This document shows, in pieces, positions 22,301-33,454 of a stretch of 64,000 bases of DNA. Each line of letters begins with the position of its first letter. Position 1 is the first letter of the stretch. The notes under the pieces were generated by a model. It searched no databases. It was given only the letters and a program-made list of their open reading frames with translations, and was not told the DNA's origin. The position numbers and the translations under genes are program-made. Origin of the DNA: Anastrepha obliqua. Taxonomy: Eukaryota > Arthropoda > Insecta > Diptera > Tephritidae. The stretch is from positions 37,174,044 through 37,238,043 of the forward strand of contig NC_072897.1 in NCBI RefSeq assembly GCF_027943255.1, written 5' to 3'.

Positions 22301-23691
22301 TATACACATCCGAAGGTTACCCGGGTCCACGTTTTGACCTATATCTCTCTCCTATCTACCAATAGGTATCCAAACTATACGGACACCATCTTCAATACCT
22401 CCTTAACAATGTGTGTAAGTTTGGTTTAATTCGGTGCAAAGACACTGCGGGTCCACGTTTTGGCATATATTTCCAGACCCCAGTCATCAATAGGTATGAA
22501 AATTACCCCGTATTAAAGCACTTATCAACAGCTTTCATTTGATATCCGTATTGTACAAACACATTCTAGGGTCCACGTTCTGGTCTCTATCTCGAGACCC
22601 TAGTCACGGAGCGAATGGAAATACTCTGAACTAAAGCATTCACCAACAGCTTCCATTTGATACCCATATTGTACATACACATCCGAAGGTTACCCGGGTC
22701 CACGTTTTGACCTATATCTCTCTCCTACCTACCAATAGGTATCCAAACTATACGGAAACCATCTTCAATACCTCCTTAACAATGTGTGTAAGTTTGGTTT
22801 AATTCGGTGCAAAAACACGGCGGGTCCACGTTTTGGCATATATTTCCAGACCCTAGTCATCAATAGGTATGAAAATTACCCCGTATTGAAGCACTTATCA
22901 ACAGCTTCCATTTGATACCCATATTGTACATACACGTCCGAAGGTTACCCGGGTCCACGTTTTGACCTATATCTCGAGACCCTAGTCATCAATAGGTATG
23001 AAAATTACCCCGTATTAAAGCACTTATCAACAGCTTTCATTTGATATCCATATTGTACAAACACATTCTAGGGTCCACGTTTTGGTCTCTATCTCGAGAC
23101 CCTAGTCACGGATCGAATGGAAATACTCTGAACTAAAGCATTCACCAACAGCTTCCATTTGATACCCATATTGTACATACACATCCGGAGGTTACCCGGG
23201 TCCACGTTTTGACCTATATCTCGAGACCCTATTTACCAATAGGTATCCAAACTATACGAAAACCATCTTCAATACCTCCTTAACAATGTGTGTAAGTTTG
23301 GTTTAATTCGGTGCAAAGACACGGCGGGTCCACGTTTTGGCATAAATTTCCAGACCCTAGTCATCAATAGGTATGAAAATTACCCCGTATTGAAGCACTT
23401 ATCAACAGCTTCCATTTGATACCCATATTGTACATACACGTCCGAAGGTTACCCGGGTCCACGTTTTGACCTATATCTCGAGACCCTAGTCATCAATAGG
23501 TATGAAAATTACCCCGTATTAAAGCACTTATCAACAGCTTTCATTTGATATCCATATTGTACAAACACATTCTAGGGTCCACGTTTTGGTCTCTATCTCG
23601 AGATCCTGATATGCATATATATATATCATATATGCGTATATAATATACAAACAAACAAACAAAGTTTTCCTCTTTATAATATTAGTATAGA
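19356..23691 (-). mobile_element. Non-autonomous Helitron-like element carrying a minisatellite
   Basis: On the minus strand it begins TCTATACTAATATTATAAAG at 23691 and ends CTAG at 19356, preceded by a GGGC..GCCC type hairpin (19365-19385, CCCGGCCCCCTTCGCTGGGC on the plus strand). It sits between A (19355) and T (23692), as Helitrons do. The 5' end matches the Helitron end at 49701. Only noncoding sequence lies inside: about 700 bp of AT-rich DNA next to the 3' end and then a ~3.5-kb minisatellite. It resembles Helentron/DINE-type elements with internal tandem arrays. Confidence 0.82.
20085..23607. repeat. ~120-bp minisatellite array inside the Helitron-like element
   Basis: About 29 tandem monomers of roughly 115-130 bp. 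Each begins GGGTCCACGTTTTG followed by (ACC/GTC/GCA)TAT..TCTCGAGACCCTAGTCA. Variants fall into a few types: one with CATCAATAGGTATGAAAATT, one with CACGGAGCGG(C)ATG, and one with TACCAATAGGTATCCAAACT. The types recur in fixed order, giving a higher-order structure. For instance the block around 20579-21080 recurs closely at 22199-22700. A piece of the same monomer occurs at 49467-49560. Confidence 0.88.
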
Positions 23692-23960
23692 TAATATATA
23701 TGTATGCAAGTACATTTGATGCAAAGTACACATAGGTATGCATATGTATAAATTATGCAAGTCACCTCAGGTGTACACCTGCCCTTTATAGGTACAATTT
23801 ATGGAACTTACTTGCATCGTTCGTAGGTGGTAGGGGTTGTTGTAGCTTCTTAGGTTTGCTAGGGTATAACAGTGTGGTGATGTCAATCACCTTCTAATAA
23901 AGGGTGAATCGCGAAGTGAGATTTGTTTCTACTAGGTAGGTATTGGAAGATATTAAGATA
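23692..23960. other. BEL-2 3' noncoding sequence
   Basis: This is the short region between the integrase stop and the Helitron-like insertion. On the minus strand it is the start of the BEL-2 3' UTR. It contains CAGGTGTACACCTG, a small palindrome at 23767-23780. No gene is seen. Confidence 0.45.
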
Positions 23961-25436
23961 TTACGTTGAGGGTGTGGGTGCGGATTTTTCCGTTTCTTCT
24001 GAGTAAGGAGGAAGTAGGACCAGTTTGACTAGTGGTTTAGTCACCTGTCCCCTTTGGGTCGTGATGTCCACGACGCGTACCTGATTGTCGGGTCCAGGAT
24101 GTAGTTTTACTACTCGTCCCATTCTCCATTCGTTTGGTGGTAGGTTGTCCTCTTTAATGACGACAAGGTCCCCTACCTTGATGTTAGGTTTTTGATGTTT
24201 CCACTTCGTGCGTTTTTGCAATTCGATGAGGAATTCCCTTTTCCATCGTTTGCAAAAGGTTTGATGGAGGGCTTTCAATTTCTGCCAGCGATTCACAATT
24301 GAGGCAGGATTCTCGCTGGTTTCTATTTCTGGCGGAGCTAAGAAATGTCCGCCAACCAGAAAGTGACCAGGTGTGAGAGGCTCTAGATTGGATGGCTCAT
24401 TTGAAGAGGGACTTAAGGGTCGCGAATTGAGACAGGACTCAATTCGGCATAAGAGGGTATTAAACTCCTCGAAAGTGTATTTCAGACCAGAGGCTGTCTT
24501 TTTGAAGTGGGCTTTGAAGCTTTTCACACCTGCTTCCCACAGTCCGCCCATATGAGGGGCTGCTGCAGGTATGAAGTGCCATGTTAATGCCTGGTGGGCA
24601 TATGTTGAAAGCGTGTTATTGCGTGCATCCGCAATAAACGCTTTAAATTCTGATCGTAAAGATCGTGAAGCTCCTACAAAGTTGGTACCATTGTCGGAGT
24701 AAACATTTTTTGGACACCCTCGTCTAGCAACGAATCTCGAGAAGGCTGCTAGAAAGGATGGGGTACTTAGGTCATTGGTGGCCTCTAAATGGATGGCTTT
24801 GGTGGCGAAACAAATAAATAGACAGACGTAGCCTTTGGAAATACGACATCCTCTGCCGCGGAAGCTTTTGATATCAAATGGACCTGCGAAATCTATACCT
24901 GTATTGGTGAAAGCACGCGAAAAGGTGGTGCGTACCTGAAGAAGGATTCCCATAAGTTGGGTTTGCGATCGCTTTTTATAGATCGTGCAGATCTTATAAT
25001 TATGGATGATGGATCGGATCATATTTTTAACTCGCGGAATCCAGTACTGCGTTCGAATTAAACGCAACATCAGCTGATTTTCGCCATGCAGTGATATTTC
25101 GTGAATGAATTTGGTTATAAGGCGTGATAACCTGCTATTGTATGGAAGGATAATAGGATGACGTTCGTTATATGATAAGTTGAGGGATGCGCCCAGACGA
25201 CCGCCTGCCCTCATGATGTCATCTTTGTCGAGGAATGGATTGAGGGGCAATATCTAACTTTTTGTGTCAACTGTTTTCTTTTGTTTCAATTTTGCGTATT
25301 CTCCACCGTAATATTGCTTTTGACTGTTTATGATTAAGCGTTGTGTCGTTGCTTTAATTTCATCAGGTGAAATTAAGCAAGACTTTGCTTGAAATGCAAT
25401 CTTCGTATTAGGGTGGGTTCTTTGAGAGAATCTCAT
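23961..25436 (-). pseudogene. BEL-2 integrase (nearly intact, one stop)
   Basis: A 429-codon open frame (25250-23961) encodes the BEL/Pao integrase. It has the HPIILP block, FIHEISLHG with two His of the zinc site, KICTIYKKRSQTQLMG where the second Cys of the zinc CxxC is missing, then the core with GIDFAGPF (Asp), SDNGTNFVGA (Asp) and HMGGLWEAGVK (Glu). CLNSRPL, LTPGHFLVGG, FLIELQKRTKW and VGDLVVIKEDNLPPNEW follow. The 25436-25254 frame is its N-terminal continuation, separated by a single in-frame TAG. It is the best-preserved gene of BEL-2. Confidence 0.9.
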
Positions 25437-25458
25437 AATATTATATATGATAAAACTC

Positions 25459-27559
25459 TCAAAGCCCTTGGTAAATCGGAAAAACGGTCAAGAATATCGC
25501 TGAAATTGATTGTTGTTGTGAATATATCTTTACCTTTTTCTCTTCCATCGTTGTTTCATAGTCACATTCTGATGTCGGCCATCGTGATTTGTCTTCTTGT
25601 AGGTAAGAAGGACCCTGCCACCACAAAGAATTGTGAACCAGTTCCTTGGCCGGAAGTCCTCTGCTTGCTAAGTCTGCTGGATTTGATGCCGAGTCAGCTA
25701 GTAGCTTGTCCAGTGTGACTTCGCTGAAAAAGGAAACTATCTTGTTTGATGGACTGACTGTTTCGGCTCGACCAGTTAGTATCCACCCGAATACAGTCTC
25801 TTGGGCAAGAAGTGTACTTAGTACATTTTTCTTCAAGCCGCTTAAAATAATTTGGGGATAAATGTCTCCGCCAAGGACAAGGTCCACTGGTTCATTGACG
25901 AAGAACCTCTTATCCGCCAAAGTGAGATCTGGAAATGCTTGCCTTGTCATTGCGCTTACTAGGCAAGTTGGCAGATTTCCAGTTAATTGCGACAAAACTA
26001 GCGCAATTGTGTTTATTTTTACAAAAGGGTCGATAGGCGACCGCAGTTGTAATGAGCACGCTTGTCTTACCTGCGCAGATATTGAATTGTTGATGCCCGA
26101 GACTTGGGCATGCAAGCGTTTAGATGGCAGGTTGATTCTACGTTTGAGTCGTTCAGTACTGAACGAACACTCAGAACCAGAATCGATCAGAGCTCGTGCT
26201 GTAAAATTAACATTATTGTGGAATATATTCACCATGGCTGTTCCTAGTAAAACCCCTTTGTCCGTATTGGAATAGCACGATTTAAAATTATGGATTCTGC
26301 TATCCGTTGGCCTATTGGAATCGAGTCGTTTTAGGGCCTCCTTGGATGTTGAGGGCAGGTCATCAGCGGGATCTCTGCTTTCCTTAAGAGCTGCTGCTTT
26401 TGGTTGAACTGTTGTAATGTGCAGGAGCATGTTGTGCCTTGAGTGACATGTGCTGCAGTTATACGAGCTCGTACATCTTGACACCGTATGTCCTGACAAC
26501 AGGCAGTTCAAGCAACAGTTGTTGCTCTTGACGCACACGATTCGATCGGTGACCTTTAACTTCCCGAACTTTGGGCAACTTTGCAATTTGTGGTCGTCAG
26601 TGACACATAATTTGCACATATGTTTGGCGACACTTACCTGAAAGTTACCCATCCTTTTTGGTGTAGTTTCCGTGAAATGTTGTAAGCTTTGCGCCTTGGG
26701 CGCTTTGTAGGCTTTAATTCCTTTCAAGCCTGACACTGTTTCAAGTGGCTGAAACCTGTTGGAAAGGAATTTGTCCATGTCTGTCCACTTTGAAATTTCA
26801 GATTTATTCTCTATCGTTTGTTCCCAAAGCGATAGAGTACTTTCTGGCAATTTCGTGGGGCATAAATATGTGATAATTGCATCCCAGTTTGAAATGTCAA
26901 TTTGGTGGTTCTGTAAGGAGGAAATGCAATTATTAATGTCTCGTTGGAGTTTTTTTATCGAACTGCCACATTCAGTTTCGATTGACTGTAGGTGGAACAG
27001 GATCTTCGTACCTTTCGCAAAGATTTTTCCACGCCGTAGAAAACCCGTCATTAGTGAGCGGGAACTTCCTCCCGATGTCTCTGGCTTCACCCTGCGTTTT
27101 CTGGTTGAGGTGGAACAGCTTTTCGACCGGGGTAAGGCGTTTATTTAATATGTAAATGGCCGTGAACATATCGCGGAATGTTGGCCAAGATACGTAGTCG
27201 CCTTTGAAAACCTCCGTATCGCACGGTGGAAGGTGAATACTATGTTCGCGTACTGCTAGTTCTTCGCCTTCCCGGTCTGCCTTTTCCAGCCTCGCAGAGA
27301 GATCAGCCATCGTCGACATGCCCCGCAAATATGTGTGGTAACATATTTTATTCCTTTTCTTGATCGCGGCAAGATCCTTAGGAGAAGGAGTTTCTGTTGA
27401 AAGCAAGTGGTCGTTCGCTGCTTTGGCCTTTTCCCACATTGCTTTCAACTCCTCCTGTTGGATCCGGATTGAAAATTTGGAATGGTCACTTGACGGAGTG
27501 CCATTAAAGTCGGCTTCGAATTCCGTCACGGCGTCGACTAAACGAATATAGGTATCCAT
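25459..27559 (-). pseudogene. BEL-2 gag-protease joined to an RNase H tail, RT deleted
   Basis: Gag starts at ATG 27559-27557 (MDTYIRLVDAVTEFEAD) and continues in the overlapping 27090-25459 frame after a frameshift or small deletion near CERYEDP. Gag has LSLWEQTIENKS and zinc knuckles (CKLCVTDDHKLQSCP; CLNCLLSGHTVSRC). The aspartic protease shows ARALIDSGSECSF. After LGGDIYP and FGWILTGRAE the frame jumps, near 25695, straight to SASNPADLASRGL and LWWQGPSYL, which lie downstream of RNase H in BEL polyproteins. The whole RT and most of RNase H are therefore missing, yet the frame stays open. Confidence 0.87.
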
Positions 27560-28344
27560 ATTGTAAGTATGGGATACAAAAACTTACGCGGTATTAAAAA
27601 AATGCTCCTTCGCGAAATGGAGACGAATTCACAGCGAGGCCCAAGCCCAAAATGCACCACCGAGATTAAAATAACAATATATATGTATCTATATATATTC
27701 ATTGACAAAAAGATAATATATTTTTATTTATGTATGTGATTTCGCCACCCACACAATAATCAGTGGTATGTATACACCTATGCAAAAAGTGCGCCGGGAT
27801 CGATTTTAATTTACTGCGGCGTTGTATGTGTAGTTGTGTACTCAACTTCACAGCGGGAATGTACAAGTAAAAGGAACGGGATAAGAAAAAAAAATTGAAA
27901 AATTCCCAACAACGCGCTGTTAGATGGTTGATTAGCTTGAAAATACCGCGCGCACTTGTATTGTCTGTTTGCGGACAGACGGAGTCGTTGACCCTTTTTT
28001 GATTTTTTTTTTTTTTTTTTTTTTAATGAGCTTATTTCCACCAAAAAAAAAGTGTGCAATAAATCCATGTACCTGGTTTTGCTGGAACAGATTGTTTGCT
28101 GATGGCTTGGTGCTTTTTTGGTGCTTGTTGGCTTGGTGCTTTGTTAATCTCAGCTTTGCTTGGTGTTTTTGATGCTTGCTGGTGCTTTTTGATGCTTGCT
28201 GGTGCTTTTGATGCTTGCTGGTGCTCTTTGATGCTTGCTGGTGCTCTTTAGCTTGCTGGTGCTCTGTTTAAATGGATCTTTTATTATATCCGGCTCGAAG
28301 GACCATGTTCTCATCGGAGTGCGACGCAATTGACGGTTTAAAAA
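27560..28344 (-). other. BEL-2 5' leader with tandem repeats and primer binding site
   Basis: This is noncoding leader between the 5' LTR and gag. At 28105-28275 a unit of about 21-23 bp (GCTTGCTGGTGCTTTTTGAT and variants) is repeated roughly seven times. At 28289-28305 the plus strand reads TCCGGCTCGAAGGACCA, so the minus strand offers TGGTCCTTCGAGCCGGA, a tRNA-primed binding site that is also used by BEL-1. It lies about 40 bases from the LTR end, further than usual. Homopolymer T and A runs are present near 28005-28050. Confidence 0.75.
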
Positions 28345-28522
28345 TGTGGGGCCTCCACGGTCGCTCCGATGATATATTTTATAAAAAATAAAAAGCACAA
28401 AGGCGTGTCAGTATATATTCATTAATATTTTATTGCAGTATATACATAGATATATGCATAGAAAGATATACATGTACATAGAAGTATAGGCAATAGACAT
28501 ACGTTGCTTACGTATTATTATG

Positions 28523-30921
28523 TTAACCCTCATTTGTACCAATGGGTCCAGCCAGACCTTTTTAAACTTTGTTTCACTATTTTATATGACAGGAGGCTCT
28601 TTTACGTTTTACTGCTTCTTGATATCCTTGGTTTGGTATTTTAGTATAGTTTTTTTCATGCAGCTAATTATAAAATTTTATAGATACATAATAAATTAAC
28701 TTTTCCAGTGAAAAAGTCACATTGAGTACTAATGGGTCTAGCCAGACCCTTACGCGTATAACGTAGTGGCAGTATACTTTTGTATGCACCGGCCTACTTT
28801 ATTTTCGGTTTGTGCATGGCTCTCTTTGGTAATTTGAATTTGAAATCCCGTAATACAAAATATTTTTATTTCTTCATATTGAATGTGTTATTTGAAGTCA
28901 TAAATTGTTGTTTGCATTCAAGTGAAGAATAGTCGGTGTTTTCAGTGAAAGCGTGTATTTATTGCATAAAAATGAGTAAAATAGATTTTATTTATGATAA
29001 TGTGCCACGTAGTGATCCAAATTTTTATGACTTGGTCGCAAATGCGTTGGCCGAAGAGATTGAAAATGACAGCGAAAATGGCGATAATGATTCTAATTTT
29101 GGTGCCTTAGACGATGAAAATGAGACGCCACTTGAAGCTTCAGATATTGAAGCTGAATATGAAATTGAAGTCGCGGAAGATTATAGTAGTTCAGAAAGCA
29201 ATACTGATGTAAGTAACAACTTTATAGGCAAAGATGGGACAGTTTGGAGTAAGACAGTGCCTCAATGTGGTCGCATTCGCTCCCATAATATACTGCGTTC
29301 TTCCGGTGAACCAACTATCAAATCGAATTCGCCTGTTGAAGTGTTTGATGCATTTCTTACACCAAATATATCATATATTATCATAAGCGAAACAAACAAG
29401 TACCGTACGGCAAAAACAAATGAATGGAACTTGAAACATCCTACTAATCTAAAAGAATGGCAAGATCTTAACGAAGCAGAGCTGAGAGGTTTTCTTGGTA
29501 TTCTTATTGCAGCAGGAGTCAGCAATAACAATAATCAGGCAGCGTCAGTTTTGTGCAAAACGAACCAGATGCCAATTTTCAGAGCAACGATGTCTTACCG
29601 TCGTTTTTTGACAATATCACGTTATATACGCTTCGATGACGGGCGTACTAGATCTTTTCGCTCAGAAACTGATAAAGCAGCACCAATACGAGACATTTGG
29701 AACTTTCTAAATGAAAATCTTCAAAAGAATTTTCGACCGTATAGTGAGATAACTGTTGACGAACAACTCTTTCCTTATCGAGGAAGAACAAAATTTACAC
29801 AATATATACCTTCAAAACCGGCTAAGTACGGTATAAAAGTATGGTGGGCATGTGATGCAAAAACCCATTATCCTTTGATTGGAAATATTTATACCGGAAA
29901 AAACCCAATGAGGAGAGAGCAAAAAACCAAGGAGAAAATAAGCTTATACGTTTGGTTTCAAAATATGCAAATTCTGAGCGCACAATAGTTGCTGATAACT
30001 TCTTTTCCAGTTTTAATTTATGTAAGCGTCTAATTGCTTGGGGCTGTCATACGTTGGAACCCTTCGAAGCAATAAAGCATGCATCCCACCCGAAATGAAA
30101 AAGCAGAAGAATAGGACAGTTCTTTCCTCTGAGTTTGGATTCCACAAAGACAATGTAGCCATTTGTTCATACGTTCCTAAGAAGAACAAAGCAGTGATAT
30201 TACTATCAACGGTTCATTATGACAAGGAAGTTGACTACTAAAAGGAAGACAAAGAGATGGACTCTTGCGTTTTTTTACAATATTGTAGATGTGATGGCGT
30301 TAGGAAGTTTTGTTATATGCAAAGAAAATAAAAATTACACTAAATTAGACGCACGCAGAAATTTTTTATGCGATTTATCGGAAATGTTAGCACTTCCGCA
30401 AATCGAGTGCAGACGTAACAACATACATGTGATGAAGCATTTCGCTTGTCGATCTGGAATTGAAGCTATTTTGGGAGAATCTAAGGTATGTATTCAAGAA
30501 CTTGTACGTAGAGAATTGTATATATAACAAGCACATTTTACAGAAGCTGCCCAAAACCCTCACAGAAACCAAAAGTGATAGCTTAGAAAAAAAAAAACGG
30601 GATTGCAGTTTATGCCATGCTCAAGACAAACATCGCCGTAAAACCAGATTCTTCTGCCAGGAGTGTGAAGAAGCTGCTTGCCAGCAACATTCGAAATGTT
30701 ATTGCATATGTTTTAATTGCATAAAAAACAAGTAATTTTAATTTCAATATTTATTTTGATTTATAGAATACTCTATTTAAGTTTTTAAAATGTTACAATA
30801 AAGATAAACTGAAGTTTCCACAAAATTATGATAGATTTACTCCCACCCAGACCCATTGGGTCCAGCCAGACCCATTGGTACTCTATATGACAATTCATAT
30901 GTCTGTCAAAATAAGGGTTAA
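28523..30921 (+). mobile_element. piggyBac-family element
   Basis: The element spans 28527-30917 (2391 bp). It is flanked by TTAA at 28523-28526 and 30918-30921 and ends CCCTCATTTG.../...AAAATAAGGG. A subterminal motif TACCAATGGGTC(C/T)(A/G)GCCAGACC occurs at the left end (28537 on) and again at 28729-28748. On the right end it recurs near 30845-30892 in both orientations. The sole gene encodes a broken transposase. The insertion lies inside the BEL-2 5' LTR. Confidence 0.92.
28972..30735 (+). pseudogene. piggyBac transposase, frameshifted
   Basis: This enzyme cuts and pastes the element at TTAA. The natural start is ATG 28972-28974 (MSKIDFIYDNVPRSDP), followed by an acidic region and the transposase core: EIFDAF-like EVFDAFLTPN, LRGFLGILIAAGV, MSYRRFLTISRYIRFDD, ITVDEQLFPYRGR (first Asp) and VWWACDAKTHYPL (second Asp). 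Near 29925 the frame shifts into SERTIVADNFFSS (third Asp). Further shifts lie near 30040, 30230 and 30500. The last frame ends in a Cys/His-rich domain (CSLCHAQDKHRRKTRFFCQE..C), typical of the family's C-terminus. At least four disruptions make it inactive. Confidence 0.92.
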
Positions 30922-31205
30922 GTAGTATAAGTATAATTTATAACATATTACCTTTAGCTGGCTGACACGTCCTGATGCTTCTGATTGGAAAATCGCAGTG
31001 AAAGTTATAATTAGAATTAAAGTGAAAGTAACCTCGCCGAACAACGTTTAACACGGTAAACGTTTTAACTGTTCGGCGGGGAAATGCCAGGGTTAACGGC
31101 CTTCACGTTGCAGCGACTGGAAACGGTGGTTAGCAACAGTCGGAACGGTAGGCGCAGTTACCATTAGGGTGGCTAAAAATGTATATTTAATGTTAGGGTG
31201 TGGCC

Positions 31206-33454
31206 TTAACAAAGCCGCCTGTTAGCCCGAATGTTGGTCAAAAAACGTAAAACGTAGGAAATAACTCGACACAGCTTAGAATACGATGAGTATTTTGTCA
31301 TCACGGACCAATTATCTGTAGAATTAGTCACATGGGCACGAATGCCCCTTCGTATGCCTTGCTCCGTAGTGTGCTTTTTAGATATTTTCTGCTTCCACAA
31401 TTGTTCAGTGCTTTTCAGGAAAATAGGACCAGCCCACCACAATTGATGGCATAATAATTTGGAGGGGGTTATACCTCGTGAAGCACAATCTGCAGGATTC
31501 TGTTAAGAACGAACCTGGTTCCAACATTCGGGAGGCTGAACTTCTTGATTATCAGCGACGCGGTTGGCTATAAATATCACCCATCTGCTTGTTAGCTTGT
31601 AACCATGCCAATGTTACAGTAGAGTCACTCCAAGCGAAAAGCGGATAGCGGGGATCAGACCAGCAGAGCAGCACACTTCGCCCTAGTTTAGCAGCAAGAT
31701 GTGCGGCGCATAGTTCAAGACCTGGCAACGTTGTTGGCCTAAGCGGAGCTACCTTGGTTTTCGAGAAATTTAATGACACAGTAATGCTACCGTCGCGTTG
31801 TGTTGTTCGTGCATACAAAACGCCGGCGTAAGCGCGCTCGGACGCGTCTTTGAATACGTGCAATTGCGTAAATGACCCAGCTACTTCAGTACCAAGCCAA
31901 CGATTCACCTTCAAATGTGCCAATTGCTTGAGTTCTATGCGATCCTCCAACCACTTCGTTGTGATAGACTCAGGAATGATATCATCTCAACCTACCTTTG
32001 TGCACCATATATCTTGAAACCAAATTTTTGAATTTATAGTTGCGAGAGCAAGTAGGCCCAGAGGATCGAAGAGCGTACCTGCATCTGATAGAAACATGCG
32101 CTTGGTCAACTTAACCGATTGTTCCCTCAAATTAATCGTAAACGTGAGGTAGTCTCCCTCTGTGTTCCAGATAAGACCTAAAACGTGAACATCCTTATCG
32201 TCGACAATATAATGTGATATGTTCGTAGAGGCATTTGAAATGCTTGCGTTTATTTAAGCGCAGTTCGATGCCTACTTTCGAAGTTCAAACTCCTCTTCTC
32301 TCAATATTTCGGAAATATTTTGCTGCAACAATCGAAGTTCTTCTTTACTAGATGCACCAGTAAGTAAATAGATAATTTATGTAAAAATCCTTAAGAATAA
32401 CAATAACGGCCCTAGCACAACCATTCAACGAATCTCTTGCCGTCTGTTGAAGTGATCGGACAGCTAGATGAGACGCAGCTACCACTCCGTACGTTACGCG
32501 AACCATGCGAAAATCTTGGATAGGCAGGGATGGGTGCCTACGCCATACGATGCGTTGCAAATCGGCGTGTTTTAAGGATACGCAGATTTAACAATACATT
32601 TTGGCGACATCTGCCGTTACAGCATAGCGGTGTGTTCTGAAGCGAAGTAAGATCGTGTACAAATCTTCTTGCAATTGAGGTCCTACAAATAATGCGTCAT
32701 TCAGCGAATTTCCGGAAGTCGATTTTGCGGACGCGTTAAATACAACCCTCAATTTCGTCGTGATACTATTTTCCTATAAAACAGGATGATGGGGCATATA
32801 ATACGTTTGATTCATAGTCTCTGACGTCACCTGCATATGTTTCATGTCAATGAGTTCATTCATGAATTCATTGTAGCGTAAACGAAGATCGGAGTCACAA
32901 GCGAGTTTTCTTATAGGACGTAACAAATTCCGGATAGCAAAGTTTCGCGACTCTCCCAGAGGTACATCGGGCTTCAGCGGCAATTCGACGACGAACCGCC
33001 CGTTAGGTTCCCTTCGATGCGTTGTTTCAAAATGGTCTTCACAGTAACGGTCCTCATGCGTAAGATACGTTTTTTGCGGAGCTTCCTCTAACTCCCATAA
33101 CTTGTTCAATGCTCGATCCAAATGAACATCGTAATGTAACGACTGTAAGCGTGACATATCAGGCTCAGATCCATTCACGCTTCGAAACAGAGTCCACCCA
33201 AAGACCGTCAGTTGAGCCATAGGGGCTCCAGATGGACCCTTAGGAAGTTCTGCACAGATCAATTGATCCATAACGTCCATACCAATCAATATATCGACCC
33301 GCCCAGGCTTCATAAAATGGGGATCGGCTAAAAACAAACCTCGGATATGTGGCCACGATGAAGTAGCTATAGTCTGTGTTGACGTTGACGTTTTGACAGT
33401 AAAGCATTGATTTATAGAGAAAGTCCTCTTTGCGTCCTCTTTGCGCTGACCCAA
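31206..33454 (-). pseudogene. BEL-1 reverse transcriptase and RNase H (decayed)
   Basis: Reading downward from 33454: end of protease (ILIGMDVMDQLICAELPKG), FGWTLFRSV, FWELE-type LNKLWELEEAP, the RT start [27 protein letters not shown], then broken frames with IQDFRMVRVTYGV. The YxDD site is not intact (FYINYLFTY). RNase H is recognisable at 31950-31552: LHVFKDASERAYAGVLYAR, KTKVAPLRPTTLPGLEL, FAWSDSTVTLAWLQ. It then reaches NPADCASRG and WWAGPIFL near 31440. Numerous stops occur. Integrase continues beyond BEL-2 at 16277. Confidence 0.85.

Larger units (their letters stand above)
28345..31211 (-). repeat. BEL-2 5' LTR, interrupted by piggyBac
   Basis: Outside the piggyBac (28527-30917) the sequence matches the LTR at 16278-16564. 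The right copy carries an extra 185 bp (30953-31137), absent from the left one. That extra part contains a stem CCGAACA...TGTTCGG (about 31038-31077). On the minus strand the LTR starts TGTTAAGGCC and ends GGCCCCACA. BEL-1 RNase H/integrase sequence resumes at 31212. Confidence 0.82.

Noticed and set aside
20085..23607. Regular repeats that might suggest a CRISPR array
   Set aside because: Units are head-to-tail ~120-bp monomers without unique spacers, in a eukaryotic transposon.
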